Below, piece after piece: positions 46,950 to 57,659 of a DNA stretch of 64,000 nt. This stretch comes from Cellulomonas fimi (GTDB lineage Bacteria > Actinomycetota > Actinomycetes > Actinomycetales > Cellulomonadaceae): the NCBI RefSeq assembly GCF_028583725.1, contig NZ_CP110680.1, positions 744,001 to 808,000 of the forward strand. The letters are read 5' to 3'. A program made the translations under genes and the position numbers. The notes below the pieces were generated by a model, which was given only the letters and a program-made list of their open reading frames with translations, ran no database searches and had not been told where the DNA came from. Numbering within the stretch: position 1 is the stretch's first letter; the number at the start of each line of letters is the position of its first letter.

Positions 46950-48305
46950 TCAGGGCACCTGGACGCCGGCGGCCCCCGCCCAGGTCCGCCAGTCGTTGAG
47001 CCGCTGCCACCCGCGTTGCGCCTCCTCCAGCAGGCTGGGCGGGATGGGTCGGATCTTCCCGAGCGCCGTGGCCCCCTCGACGATCGCGTCGAGGTTCCCG
47101 GCGATGAGCTGCGCGAAGGCGTCGACCAGGGCCGCGTTCGCGGGATCGGTCAGGCGGCCGACGATCGCGTCGATCTGGGCTGTCCCGGCGGCCGTCGGGT
47201 GCGGCACGAACGTCCAGACGCTCGCGACGAGCGCGTCGGTGCGCTCCGGTGTCATCGCGGGGGCGCCCGTGCCGGCGACGGCCGCGAGGTTGGCGTTGGA
47301 CTGCGCCACCGCGGCGGCGGCGATCCGCTGCGTGTCGGGCGACCGTGCGAGGGTCCCGTCGCCGGACAGCCGCCAGGTGTCGCCGCGGTCGTTGGCGACG
47401 TCGAGGCCCCCGACCGAGGCATCGCCCGCGAGGCCGTTGAGGACGTCGTGGACGACCTTGGCGATGCTGTTCGGCACCAGCTCCGGCTTGGCCTCGGAGA
47501 CGCCCTTGAGGAAGCGCTCGAACATGCCCTGCGTGTCGAAGTCCAGGTGCAGCGGCGTCGAGTTCTCCTCGTAGCGCGACATCGTCGCGACCACGCCGGG
47601 GATCGCCCACGCGCGTGCGGCGACCGCGGACAGGAACGCGTCCGCGTCGGTGAGGCGGGCGGCGAAGCGTGCCATGACGTCCGCCTTGTTCACGACGTGC
47701 CCGGCGGCGAACGCGTCGGTCAGGAAGTGGCCGGCGAAGCTGTTGTGCCGCTGGGCGACGTCGGGGTGCCCCAGCGCCGACTCCCACAGCGCGCGGGAGT
47801 GGCCGGCGACGAACGCCGCGCGGTGGTCGGCCGTGCTGGTGCCGCTGACCGGCACGAGCGCCGCGTTCGGGGGGCCGAAGTGCGCCTGGTTGGCCGTCGC
47901 GAGCTCGAGGTAGCGCCCGCCCGTGGCGCGCTGCCAGTCGGCCGTGCCGGCACCGCCGCGCCGGATCGCGGCGAGCACGTCGCGGACCTGCTGCGGGTGG
48001 GCCTCCATCTGGTCGACGCCGGTGAAGAAGTCACCCATCGTGATCATCTCGCCCTGCGTCATGTCGATCCCGGCGACGGTGACGCGTGTCCCCGGCGCAC
48101 CCAGCGTCGCGTGCTCCTCGGTCTCGTAGCGCTGGACGACGGTCGCACCCGACCGGGCCGCGAGGAGCCCTGCGACCGCACGGTTGCCCGCGGCGCGCTG
48201 CAGCGCGGGCAGCCCGTCGACGGCGCGGGGCCGGGGGCGGGCAGCCGCCGCAGCGGGGGCCGCGCGGCTCGTCCTTCCCACGGCGCGCGGGAGGTCGCGG
48301 CGCAT
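46950..48305 (-). CDS. Protein with injection-system-associated N-terminal tag and H-rich core
   Basis: A 451-residue protein. A basic Ala/Pro/Arg-rich start leads to L-P-A-L-Q-R-A-A-G-N-R-A-V near residue 32 and V-V-Q-R at 56-59. This L-Q-R-x-A-G-N-x-A-V...V-Q-R pattern is common at the N-terminus of proteins encoded with actinobacterial extracellular contractile injection systems. Next come E-E-H-A-T-L-G near 63 and M-T-Q-G-E-M-I-T-M-G-D-F-F. Between 140 and 205 a His-rich region (H-F-G-P, G-H-S-R-A-L-W, H-N-S-F-A-G-H-F-L-T-D-A-F-A-A-G-H) resembles the metal sites of zinc-dependent phospholipase C/P1 nuclease-like enzymes. No signal peptide. Enzymatic activity and loading into an injection particle are inference. 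Confidence 0.7.
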   Translation of the reverse strand: MRRDLPRAVGRTSRAAPAAAAARPRPRAVDGLPALQRAAGNRAVAGLLAARSGATVVQRYETEEHATLGAPGTRVTVAGIDMTQGEMITMGDFFTGVDQMEAHPQQVRDVLAAIRRGGAGTADWQRATGGRYLELATANQAHFGPPNAALVPVSGTSTADHRAAFVAGHSRALWESALGHPDVAQRHNSFAGHFLTDAFAAGHVVNKADVMARFAARLTDADAFLSAVAARAWAIPGVVATMSRYEENSTPLHLDFDTQGMFERFLKGVSEAKPELVPNSIAKVVHDVLNGLAGDASVGGLDVANDRGDTWRLSGDGTLARSPDTQRIAAAAVAQSNANLAAVAGTGAPAMTPERTDALVASVWTFVPHPTAAGTAQIDAIVGRLTDPANAALVDAFAQLIAGNLDAIVEGATALGKIRPIPPSLLEEAQRGWQRLNDWRTWAGAAGVQVP

Positions 48306-48366
48306 GGGGTGATTGTCCAGCGCTGCTCGGCACGCGTACAGCGAGCGTGCCCGTCCGCGCAGGCCG

Positions 48367-48396
48367 GCTGCCCGGCCGGCGGCGCGGTCGGGCAGC
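48367..48396 (-). terminator. Hairpin downstream of the surface-protein gene
   Basis: Eight-base stem GCTGCCCG/CGGGCAGC with a 14-base loop directly after the stop codon of the surface-protein gene and before the tagged protein gene on the same strand. Confidence 0.45.
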
Positions 48397-48405
48397 CTGT
48401 CGGAC

Positions 48406-49122
48406 TCAGGCGCGGTGCGCGGGCCGTGGACGGTGCGAGCGGCGGTGGAGGGACCGCAGGACGACGCCGGCCGCGACGGCCGCGGTGCCGACGCCGAGGA
48501 CGGGCACGAGCAGCGCGCTCCCGGTGAGCGCGAGCGCCCCGCCCGGGGAGTCGTCGCCGGCGCTGAGGACCTCGGACTGCACGACGGACGCGCTCGACGT
48601 CGGTCCCGGCGTCGCGACCAGCGCGGCGCCGCTCACGGTCGGGCTGGGCGTGGGAGCGGGTGCCGCGGTCTCGTGCGGCGCGGGCGGCGCGGCCTCGGGC
48701 GGGCCGGCCGGGACGGCGGGCATGGGCTCGACGGGTTCCGCCGTCGTCGGGGCGTCGGTGCACGCCGGCCGCTGGCCGCCCTCGCCGAAGTGCTCGTTGT
48801 ACCCGCTGACCTCGACCCACGTGACGCAGTACCGGTCGGGGAGCCCGAGCTCGGTCCACGCGAGCCCCGTCCTGCCCGCGAACGCCCCCTGCGCGGTCGC
48901 GGCCTGGACGTGGAGCTGCGCGGCGAGCGTCTGGCCGTCGACGACGTACCGGACGTTGACGTGGTCGTGCTCGACGAACGTCCGGCCGGCGGGCAGCGAG
49001 AGCCCGTCGGCGGTGACGGTGTACGGCGTCGGGTCGTCGGACCCGCCCGCGAACGCGGCGGCCGCGCTCCCCGCGACCAGCAGGCAGGACAGCGGGACGA
49101 CGGCGACGGCGCGGCGGAGCAT
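48406..49122 (-). CDS. Secreted surface protein with LAXTG-type sorting signal
   Basis: A 238-residue exported protein. An N-terminal signal peptide (residues 1-28, ending A-A-F-A-G) is followed by a folded part of about 110 residues with two Cys (Y-C-V-T-W and P-A-C-T), then a Pro/Ala/Thr/Glu-rich wall-spanning region. The C-terminus has L-A-L-T-G, a hydrophobic helix of about 20 residues and a basic R-R-S-H-R-P-R-P tail, the architecture of a sortase substrate; LAXTG is used by class E sortases in high-GC actinobacteria. No sortase gene is in the window. GAGGT precedes the ATG. Confidence 0.8.
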   Translation of the reverse strand: MLRRAVAVVPLSCLLVAGSAAAAFAGGSDDPTPYTVTADGLSLPAGRTFVEHDHVNVRYVVDGQTLAAQLHVQAATAQGAFAGRTGLAWTELGLPDRYCVTWVEVSGYNEHFGEGGQRPACTDAPTTAEPVEPMPAVPAGPPEAAPPAPHETAAPAPTPSPTVSGAALVATPGPTSSASVVQSEVLSAGDDSPGGALALTGSALLVPVLGVGTAAVAAGVVLRSLHRRSHRPRPAHRA

Positions 49123-49166
49123 CGGACCTCGGTGACGGATCGGCGTGTGGACGGCGTGCGGGACCG

Positions 49167-49222
49167 ACCCTAGGCGGCAGCCGGACATCACGGACGAACC
49201 GGGCGATGAGAGTCCGGTGAGA
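49167..49222 (-). promoter_or_regulatory. Promoter of the surface-protein gene with upstream direct repeat
   Basis: On the minus strand, TAGGGT (49172-49167) is a -10 candidate. Upstream of the -35 position two TCTCA copies are separated by CCGGAC, an 11-base period (plus strand TGAGA at 49207 and 49218). That arrangement is typical of OmpR/PhoB-family response-regulator sites acting as activators. Confidence 0.4.
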
Positions 49223-49309
49223 ACCTGCACGTCAGACGCGTGCGGGCTGCGACCGCCGGCGACGACCGCGCCGCCCTGGACGGCCGCCGGGCCGCCGCGC
49301 CGCCGCGGG

Positions 49310-49315
49310 TACCCT
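49310..49315 (+). promoter_or_regulatory. -10 element (TACCCT) of purL
   Basis: TACCCT stands about 70 bases before the purL ATG in a GC-only context. No strong -35. GAGGGA is the ribosome site. Confidence 0.4.
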
Positions 49316-49384
49316 GGTGCCCGTCTGCCGACCCCGCCGCGGTCCGGCGTCCCGCCGCCGTCCGCGCCCCCACCGAGGGAATCG

Positions 49385-51760
49385 ATGACCACCGCATCCC
49401 CCCGCACCGCGCCCACGACCGACACCGTCGAGCACGCCGCCGCGACGCCCGACCAGGAGCAGCCGTTCGCCGAGCTCGGGCTCAAGCCGGACGAGTACCA
49501 GCGGATCCGCGACATCCTCGGCCGCCGCCCCACGGCTGCCGAGCTCGCGATGTACTCCGTGATGTGGTCGGAGCACTGCTCCTACAAGTCCTCCAAGACG
49601 CACCTGCGCCAGTTCGGCGACAAGACGACGCCCGCGATGAAGGAGCACCTGCTCGTCGGCATCGGGGAGAACGCGGGCGTCGTCGACATCGGCGACGGCT
49701 GGGCGGTCACGTTCAAGGTCGAGTCGCACAACCACCCGAGCTACGTCGAGCCCTACCAGGGCGCGGCCACGGGCGTCGGCGGCATCGTGCGCGACATCAT
49801 CTCGATGGGCGCGCGGCCGGTCGCCGTGATGGACCAGCTGCGGTTCGGCGCGGTCGACCACCCCGACACGGCGCGCGTCGTGCACGGGGTCGTCGCGGGC
49901 GTCGGCGGCTACGGCAACAGCCTCGGCCTGCCGAACATCGGCGGCGAGCTCGTCTTCGACGCCTCCTACCAGGGCAACCCGCTGGTCAACGCCCTGTGCC
50001 TCGGTGTGCTGCGGCACGAGGACATCCACCTGGCCAACGCGTCGGGTGCGGGCAACAAGGTCGTGCTGTTCGGCGCGCGCACGGGCGGCGACGGCATCGG
50101 CGGCGCGTCGATCCTCGCCTCCGAGACGTTCGACGACACCAAGCCGTCGAAGCGCCCGTCCGTGCAGGTCGGCGACCCGTTCATGGAGAAGGTGCTCATC
50201 GAGTGCTGCCTCGAGCTCTACGCGGCGCAGGTCGTCGAGGGCATCCAGGACCTCGGCGCGGCCGGCATCTCGTGCGCGACGAGCGAGCTCGCGTCGAACG
50301 GTGACGGCGGCATGCACGTCGACCTCGAGAACGTCCTGCTGCGGGACCCGACGCTCACGGCCGGCGAGATCCTCATGTCGGAGTCGCAGGAGCGCATGAT
50401 GGCGGTCGTCGCGCCCGACAAGCTCGACGCGTTCCTGGCCATCACGGGCAAGTGGGACGTCGAGACCGCCGTGATCGGCGAGGTCACCGGCACGGGCCGC
50501 CTGACGATCGACCACCACGGCCAGCGCATCGTCGACGTCGACCCGAAGACCGTCGCGCACGAGGGCCCGGTCTACGACCGCCCGTACGCGCGGCCGGCCT
50601 GGCAGGACGCGCTCAACGCCGACTCGGTGGCCGACGAGCAGCGGTTCGCGCGCCCGTCGACGCCCGCCGACCTGCGCCAGACCGTCCTGCGGCTGCTCGC
50701 GAGCCCGAACCTCGCCGACAAGTCGTGGGTGACGAACCAGTACGACCGGTTCGTGCAGGGCAACACCGCGCTCGCGCAGCCCGACGACTCGGGCGTGATC
50801 CGCGTCGACGAGACGACGGGCCTCGGCGTCGCGCTCGCGACCGACGCGAACGGCCGCTACGGCAAGCTCGACCCGTACACGGGCGCGCAGCTCGCGCTCG
50901 CGGAGGCGTACCGCAACGTCGCGACCACGGGTGCCCGGCCGCTCGCGGTCACGGACTGCCTCAACTTCGGCAGCCCCGAGCACCCGGACTCGATGTGGCA
51001 GCTCGTCGAGGCGATCCGCGGCCTCGCGGACGCGTGCCAGGAGCTCGAGGTCCCGGTCACGGGCGGCAACGTCTCGCTCTACAACGGCACGGGCGAGCCC
51101 GGGAAGATCGACTCGGCCATCCACCCGACGCCCGTCGTCGGCGTGCTCGGCGTGCTCGACGACGTCGCGGACGCGGTGCCGTCGGGCTGGACGACGCCGG
51201 GCCAGGCCGTCTACCTGCTGGGCGAGACGCGCGCGGAGCTCGACGGCTCGGCGTGGGCCGACGTCGTGCACGGGCACCTCGGCGGGACCCCGCCGCGCGT
51301 CGACCTCGCCGCGGAGCGCCGGCTCGCCCAGGTGCTGGTCGCCGCCGCGCGTGACGACCTGGTCGACGCGGCGCACGACCTGTCCGAGGGCGGCCTCGCG
51401 ATCGCCCTGGTCGAGTCGTCGCTGCGGTACGGCACGGGCGTGCAGGTCGACCTGGACGCGCTGTGCGCGCGCGACGGCGTGACCCCGTTCGAGGCGCTCT
51501 TCGCGGAGTCGCAGGGGCGCGTGCTCGTCGCCGTCCCGCGCTCGGAGGAGGTCCGTCTGCTCGACCTGTGCACCGCGCGCGGCGTGCCGGCCCTGCGGCT
51601 GGGCGAGACCGCGGAGACCTGCGCGCCGGGTGCGGGGACGCCGGTCGACGACGCCGACCACGAGCACGCGCCCGCGGTCGAGGTGCGCGGCCTGTTCACG
51701 CTGCCGCTGTCCGAGGCCCGTGCGGCCTGGTCGGCGACGCTCCCGTCGTACTTCGGCTGA
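49385..51760 (+). CDS. purL: Phosphoribosylformylglycinamidine synthase subunit PurL
   Basis: A 791-residue small-type PurL, the ATP-dependent synthetase subunit that works with PurS and PurQ. The two tandem AIR-synthase-like halves are visible. The N-terminal half has [15 protein letters not shown] near 58, [10 protein letters not shown] near 113, and [12 protein letters not shown] near 130; the C-terminal half has D-C-L-N-F-G-S-P near 522 and [10 protein letters not shown] near 557. Length is as expected for the three-subunit enzyme. The first 25 residues are a variable, Thr/Ala-rich leader. It is transcribed alone, away from purSQ. Confidence 0.96.
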   Translation: MTTASPRTAPTTDTVEHAAATPDQEQPFAELGLKPDEYQRIRDILGRRPTAAELAMYSVMWSEHCSYKSSKTHLRQFGDKTTPAMKEHLLVGIGENAGVVDIGDGWAVTFKVESHNHPSYVEPYQGAATGVGGIVRDIISMGARPVAVMDQLRFGAVDHPDTARVVHGVVAGVGGYGNSLGLPNIGGELVFDASYQGNPLVNALCLGVLRHEDIHLANASGAGNKVVLFGARTGGDGIGGASILASETFDDTKPSKRPSVQVGDPFMEKVLIECCLELYAAQVVEGIQDLGAAGISCATSELASNGDGGMHVDLENVLLRDPTLTAGEILMSESQERMMAVVAPDKLDAFLAITGKWDVETAVIGEVTGTGRLTIDHHGQRIVDVDPKTVAHEGPVYDRPYARPAWQDALNADSVADEQRFARPSTPADLRQTVLRLLASPNLADKSWVTNQYDRFVQGNTALAQPDDSGVIRVDETTGLGVALATDANGRYGKLDPYTGAQLALAEAYRNVATTGARPLAVTDCLNFGSPEHPDSMWQLVEAIRGLADACQELEVPVTGGNVSLYNGTGEPGKIDSAIHPTPVVGVLGVLDDVADAVPSGWTTPGQAVYLLGETRAELDGSAWADVVHGHLGGTPPRVDLAAERRLAQVLVAAARDDLVDAAHDLSEGGLAIALVESSLRYGTGVQVDLDALCARDGVTPFEALFAESQGRVLVAVPRSEEVRLLDLCTARGVPALRLGETAETCAPGAGTPVDDADHEHAPAVEVRGLFTLPLSEARAAWSATLPSYFG

Positions 51761-51777
51761 CCCGCCGCTCCCCGTCG

Positions 51778-51813
51778 CGACGCCCGCGCCCGCCTCGTGC
51801 GGCGCGGGCGTCG
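51778..51813 (+). terminator. purL terminator, first hairpin
   Basis: A 13-base stem (C-GACGCCCGCGCC with GGCGCGGGCGTC-G) around a 10-base loop, 18 bases after the purL stop. Confidence 0.7.
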
Positions 51814-51830
51814 TCGTCCCCGCCGGCGAT

Positions 51831-51870
51831 GCGGACGGCACGCCACTGCACCGGGGGGCGTGCCGTCCGC
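51831..51870 (+). terminator. purL terminator, second hairpin
   Basis: A perfect 14-base stem (GCGGACGGCACGCC and complement) with a 12-base loop, 17 bases after the first hairpin. The rest of the 303-base gap up to the protease gene shows no other clear element apart from an AAGGAG ribosome site before its ATG. Confidence 0.7.
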
Positions 51871-52063
51871 GCGCAGGGTGTGCGCGCGCCCATGAAACAG
51901 CAGGCCGCGGTGCCGAATCGTTTCCGGGACGTGCCGCGTGCGGCTTCTCACCCGGAGGTCGCGCGGGCGACCGGGGCCCGCGAGGCGTATCGGTGGCGTC
52001 GGGCACGGCTCCTTCCACTACGGCGCGGCAGGGGGACTGTCGCCGACCCGAAGGAGCACGACC

Positions 52064-53611
52064 ATGCCAGCGAAGAAGAAGCCGGCGGACCTCGGCGGCG
52101 ACGGGTTGTTCCCGCCGCATCTCGAGGACCTGCCGGGGCAGGAGACCCGCGACGCCGGGGAGCGCGTGCCGTACGCCGAGGTGCTGCGGTCCATCTGCGG
52201 CGCGACGGACGACTCGCAGGAGGTCGAGCAGTACGACGGCACGCTCGGTGTGACCGTCGCGTTCGTCAACGCCCACGAGCGACCCGTCGTGCAGGTGCAG
52301 TGGAACAGCAACCTGGCGGCGACGTTCACCAACCCGGGGAACGTCAACGGCGTCCGGTGGGGGACCGGCACGCTCATCGGCCCGGACCTCGTCCTCACGT
52401 GCGGCCACCTGTTCGACCCGGACCCGAACGGCTGGACGATCCCGCGGCAGAACGGCACGAGCACGCCGCTGTCGCCGCAGCAGGCCGCGACGGCCATGCA
52501 CGTCAACCTCAACTACCAGGTCGACGCGGGCGGCACGCTCCAGGCGGAGCAGTCGTTCGCGATCACGCAGCTCGTCGAGTACCGGCTCGGCGGCCTCGAC
52601 ATGGCGCTGTTCCGCGTCGCCGGGAACCCCGGCAACACGTACGGCTGGTCGGAGTTCGGCACCACCAACCCCGCGGTCGGCGACATGCTCGCGATCATCG
52701 GCCACCCGGTGGGTGCGCCCAAGCGCATCGAGGCGGGACCGGCCACCCAGGTCACCGCGACCACCATCCGGTACGCCGACATCGACACGCTCGGCGGCAA
52801 CTCCGGCTCCGGCATCCTGCACTCGCCGTCGGGACGCGTCGTCGGCGTGCACACCAACGGCGGGTGCACCGCGTCGGGCGGCAGCAACTCGGGCGTCGCG
52901 ATCGCGGCGATCGTCGCGGCGTCGCCCACGCTGCAAGGGCTCACGCCGAGCTCCAGCACGGGTCTCGGACTCGACCTCTCGACCCCGCTCGCGAGCGACG
53001 TCACGGGCACGCTGCTGTCGGCCGACACCGCCGGCGGCACGGACACGGGCTTCCTGCAGGACACCCTCGGCACGCCGATCGCGCAGGACATCGCGACCAC
53101 CGTCGCGGCCGACACGGCGACGCCGAAGATCCAGGACCTCATCGGCACGCCGCTGTCGCAGGACCTCGCGACGACGCACGCGACCGACGTCGGCACCGCG
53201 ACGCTCCAGGACCACCTCGGCACGCCGCTCGCGCAGGACCTCGCGACACCCGTCCAGCGGGACAACCTCACGTCGCTCAACCGCGACACGCACATCGCGC
53301 TCGACGCGGGCACGCCGGTCGCGATCGACTCGGGCGCGGCGGACCAGCCCGGCACGCTGTTCGCGGCGGACGTCGGCATCCTCAACCCCGGCGGGACCGT
53401 CGTGAACCCGGGGCTGACGGGTGGCCTCGTCGGCGGGCAGCGACCGTTCGTGCAGGCCGGGCCGTACATCTCGCTCGGTCAGGACGAGGGCGGCGACACC
53501 GTGCTCGGCGCGGTGCTCGCCGAGCTCGAGGCGCTCATCGCGACCCAGACGCAGGTCCTCGCCTCGCTCCAGGCGCTCTACGCGACCCTGGCCGGCGAGG
53601 CGGACGGCTGA
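52064..53611 (+). CDS. Trypsin-like serine peptidase fused to Thr/Asp-rich 25-residue repeats
   Basis: A 515-residue protein without signal peptide or membrane helix. An N-terminal region (1-95) is followed by a trypsin-like domain (about 60-295) with a full triad: His115 in L-T-C-G-H-L-F, Asp179 in G-G-L-D-M-A-L-F and Ser247 in G-G-N-S-G-S-G. From about 303 a low-complexity region rich in Thr, Asp, Gly and Leu holds three repeats of exactly 25 residues beginning at 333, 358 and 383, with core D-x-x-G-T-P-x-x-Q-D-x-A-T. The end (about 475-515) is a predicted helix. The next gene, ten bases downstream, encodes a graspetide-type ATP-grasp ligase, for which the Thr/Asp repeats would be suitable side chains. 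This reading is inference. Confidence 0.82.
   Translation: MPAKKKPADLGGDGLFPPHLEDLPGQETRDAGERVPYAEVLRSICGATDDSQEVEQYDGTLGVTVAFVNAHERPVVQVQWNSNLAATFTNPGNVNGVRWGTGTLIGPDLVLTCGHLFDPDPNGWTIPRQNGTSTPLSPQQAATAMHVNLNYQVDAGGTLQAEQSFAITQLVEYRLGGLDMALFRVAGNPGNTYGWSEFGTTNPAVGDMLAIIGHPVGAPKRIEAGPATQVTATTIRYADIDTLGGNSGSGILHSPSGRVVGVHTNGGCTASGGSNSGVAIAAIVAASPTLQGLTPSSSTGLGLDLSTPLASDVTGTLLSADTAGGTDTGFLQDTLGTPIAQDIATTVAADTATPKIQDLIGTPLSQDLATTHATDVGTATLQDHLGTPLAQDLATPVQRDNLTSLNRDTHIALDAGTPVAIDSGAADQPGTLFAADVGILNPGGTVVNPGLTGGLVGGQRPFVQAGPYISLGQDEGGDTVLGAVLAELEALIATQTQVLASLQALYATLAGEADG
53060..53284 (+). repeat. Three in-frame 75-base repeats in the peptidase gene
   Basis: Units start at 53060, 53135 and 53210. 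They encode D-T-L-G-T-P-I-A-Q-D-I-A-T-T, D-L-I-G-T-P-L-S-Q-D-L-A-T-T and D-H-L-G-T-P-L-A-Q-D-L-A-T-P, each followed by a more variable half. The spacing is constant and there are no indels. A weaker related unit (L-D-L-S-T-P-L-A-S-D) lies just upstream and another (A-G-T-P-V-A-I-D) downstream. Confidence 0.85.
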
Positions 53612-53621
53612 CGAGGCCGAC

Positions 53622-55959
<2,338 letters not shown>

Positions 55960-55986
55960 CCGCAGGCCCGCGGACCGGGCGACGAC

Positions 55987-56010
55987 CCGCCGACCACGGC
56001 CGGTCGGCGG
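55987..56010 (+). terminator. gdhA terminator hairpin
   Basis: Nine-base stem CCGCCGACC/GGTCGGCGG with a six-base loop, 28 bases after the gdhA stop. Confidence 0.55.
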
Positions 56011-56094
56011 AGCCGGACGTCGGACGGCGCGAGGGCGGTCCCCGGGCCTCGAAATCCGTGGCCGCCCGTCGCGGGCGCGCCTACCGTCGGCCCG

Positions 56095-57177
56095 ATGACG
56101 ACCGAACCGGACACGATCCCCGCGGGGGCCGTGCGCGTGGTCCGCGCCGACCGGGGCGCGGTCCTCGTGCTGCCCGCGCAGGCGCTCGCGCCGTACGACG
56201 AGCGCCCGGCCGAAGCCCCCGACCAGACCGACGAGCCGCGCCGCGTCCCCCTCGACCGCGACGGCTGCGTCGCGAGCGACGAGGGCCGCACACCCCCGAC
56301 GGTCGGGGACTGGCTGCTCCTCGACGACACCCCCGACGGCCCGCGCGTCGCGACGATGCTCCCGCGGACCACCGCGCTCGTGCGCGACACCGCGGGCGAG
56401 ACCTCCCGGACCCAGGCGCTCGCCGCGAACGTCGACGCGGTCCTCGTCGTCGAGCACCTCGACCCGGACCCGGACCTCGGCCGCGTCGAGCGGCTCCTCA
56501 CGCTGGCCTGGCGGTCGGGCGCCCGGCCGGTCGTCGTGCTCACCAAGGCGGACCTGGTGCCCGACCCCGACGGCATGGCCGCCGACGTCGCGCGCGTCGC
56601 GCTCGCGGTCGAGGTGCACGCGGTGTCGGCGCAGGACGGGCGCGGGCTCGACGGGCTCCGTCAGGACGTCCTGCGACCGGGACACACGCTCGTCGTCGTC
56701 GGGCCGTCGGGCGCGGGCAAGTCGACGCTGGTCAACGCGCTCGCCGGACGGCCGGTCATGGACGTCGGCGACCGGCGCTCGGACGGCAAGGGCCGGCACA
56801 CCACGACGCACCGCGAGCTCGTCCCGCTGGCCGACGGCGCGATGCTCGTCGACACCCCCGGGATCCGCGGCGTCGGCGTGGTGGCCGACCCCGACGCGCT
56901 CGACGCCACGTTCTCCGACGTCGCCGCGCTCGCGGCGGCCTGCCGGTTCTCCGACTGCCGGCACGAGCAGGAGCCCGGCTGCGCGGTCCGTGCGGCCCTC
57001 GAGTCCGGCGACCTCGCGCCGCGGCGGCTCGACTCGTTCCGTCGCCTGGAGCGCGAGGCCGCCTACCAGGCGCGCCGCGTCGACGCCCGCCTCGCCGCCG
57101 AGGAGCGCGCGCGGTGGAAGAAGATCACCAAGGAGTACCAGCGCGGCACGCGCGGACCGGGCCGCCCCCGGTCCTGA
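56095..57177 (+). CDS. rsgA: Ribosome small-subunit GTPase RsgA
   Basis: A 360-residue circularly permuted GTPase that helps mature the 30S ribosomal subunit. The motif order G4-G1-G3 is visible: T-K-A-D near 150, G-P-S-G-A-G-K-S-T near 203, D-T-P-G-I-R near 253. A C-terminal zinc site is seen in C-R-F-S-D-C-R-H-E-Q-E-P-G-C near 283. The N-terminal OB-fold (1-110) contains an acidic/Pro-rich stretch. It lies alone between the gdhA terminator and the flagellar promoter. Confidence 0.92.
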   Translation: MTTEPDTIPAGAVRVVRADRGAVLVLPAQALAPYDERPAEAPDQTDEPRRVPLDRDGCVASDEGRTPPTVGDWLLLDDTPDGPRVATMLPRTTALVRDTAGETSRTQALAANVDAVLVVEHLDPDPDLGRVERLLTLAWRSGARPVVVLTKADLVPDPDGMAADVARVALAVEVHAVSAQDGRGLDGLRQDVLRPGHTLVVVGPSGAGKSTLVNALAGRPVMDVGDRRSDGKGRHTTTHRELVPLADGAMLVDTPGIRGVGVVADPDALDATFSDVAALAAACRFSDCRHEQEPGCAVRAALESGDLAPRRLDSFRRLEREAAYQARRVDARLAAEERARWKKITKEYQRGTRGPGRPRS

Positions 57178-57252
57178 CGCGCGCGCGACCGGCCCGTGAC
57201 CGGCGGGTCACCGCTCCTGACCAGGGCGAGCGCGACGGATCGCGGGCAAACC

Positions 57253-57280
57253 CTCACACCTCCGGGACCCCGACCGATCA
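57253..57280 (+). promoter_or_regulatory. Sigma-28-like promoter of the flagellar operon
   Basis: CTCA followed after 16 bases by ACCGATCA resembles the flagellar sigma (FliA/WhiG-type) consensus with its CCGAT core. The same CTCA-N16-RCCGAT arrangement precedes fliM. It lies about 80 bases before flbD. Confidence 0.5.
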
Positions 57281-57359
57281 GAGGAGCACAGGGCCCACGG
57301 ACGGGCCCGGGGCGGCGTCAGCCGCCTGCAGGACCGGGTGACCAGGGACGGGTACCGCT

Positions 57360-57659
57360 GTGATCGTCGTGACGCGCCTCAACGGAGGACAGATCGGGGT
57401 GAACCCCGACCTCGTCCAGCGCATCGACTCCGCGCCGGACACGATCCTCACGCTCATCGACGGGACGAAGTACATCGTCACCGAGTCGCTGCCCGAGGTC
57501 ATCGACCGCATCAACGAGCACCGGGCGTCGATCCTCGCCCGGGCGCGCGAGATCCAGTCGTCGCCGCACATCGAGCTCGTCCCCGACCTCGAGGACGACG
57601 ACCCGACCGCGCAGGCGCCGATCGCGCCGGCGGTGCCGCTGCGACCGAGGAGCGTGTGA
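57360..57659 (+). CDS. flbD: FlbD family flagellar protein
   Basis: A 99-residue small protein of the FlbD family, always found in flagellar operons before motA or fliL in Gram-positives. It begins I-V-V-T-R-L-N-G and contains N-P-D-L-V-Q-R-I, T-P-D/D-T-I-L-T-L-I-D-G and Y-I-V-T-E-S. The C-terminal 35 residues are acidic and Pro-rich. Its function is not defined. GTG start; the stop shares one base with the motA ATG. Confidence 0.9.
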   Translation: MIVVTRLNGGQIGVNPDLVQRIDSAPDTILTLIDGTKYIVTESLPEVIDRINEHRASILARAREIQSSPHIELVPDLEDDDPTAQAPIAPAVPLRPRSV

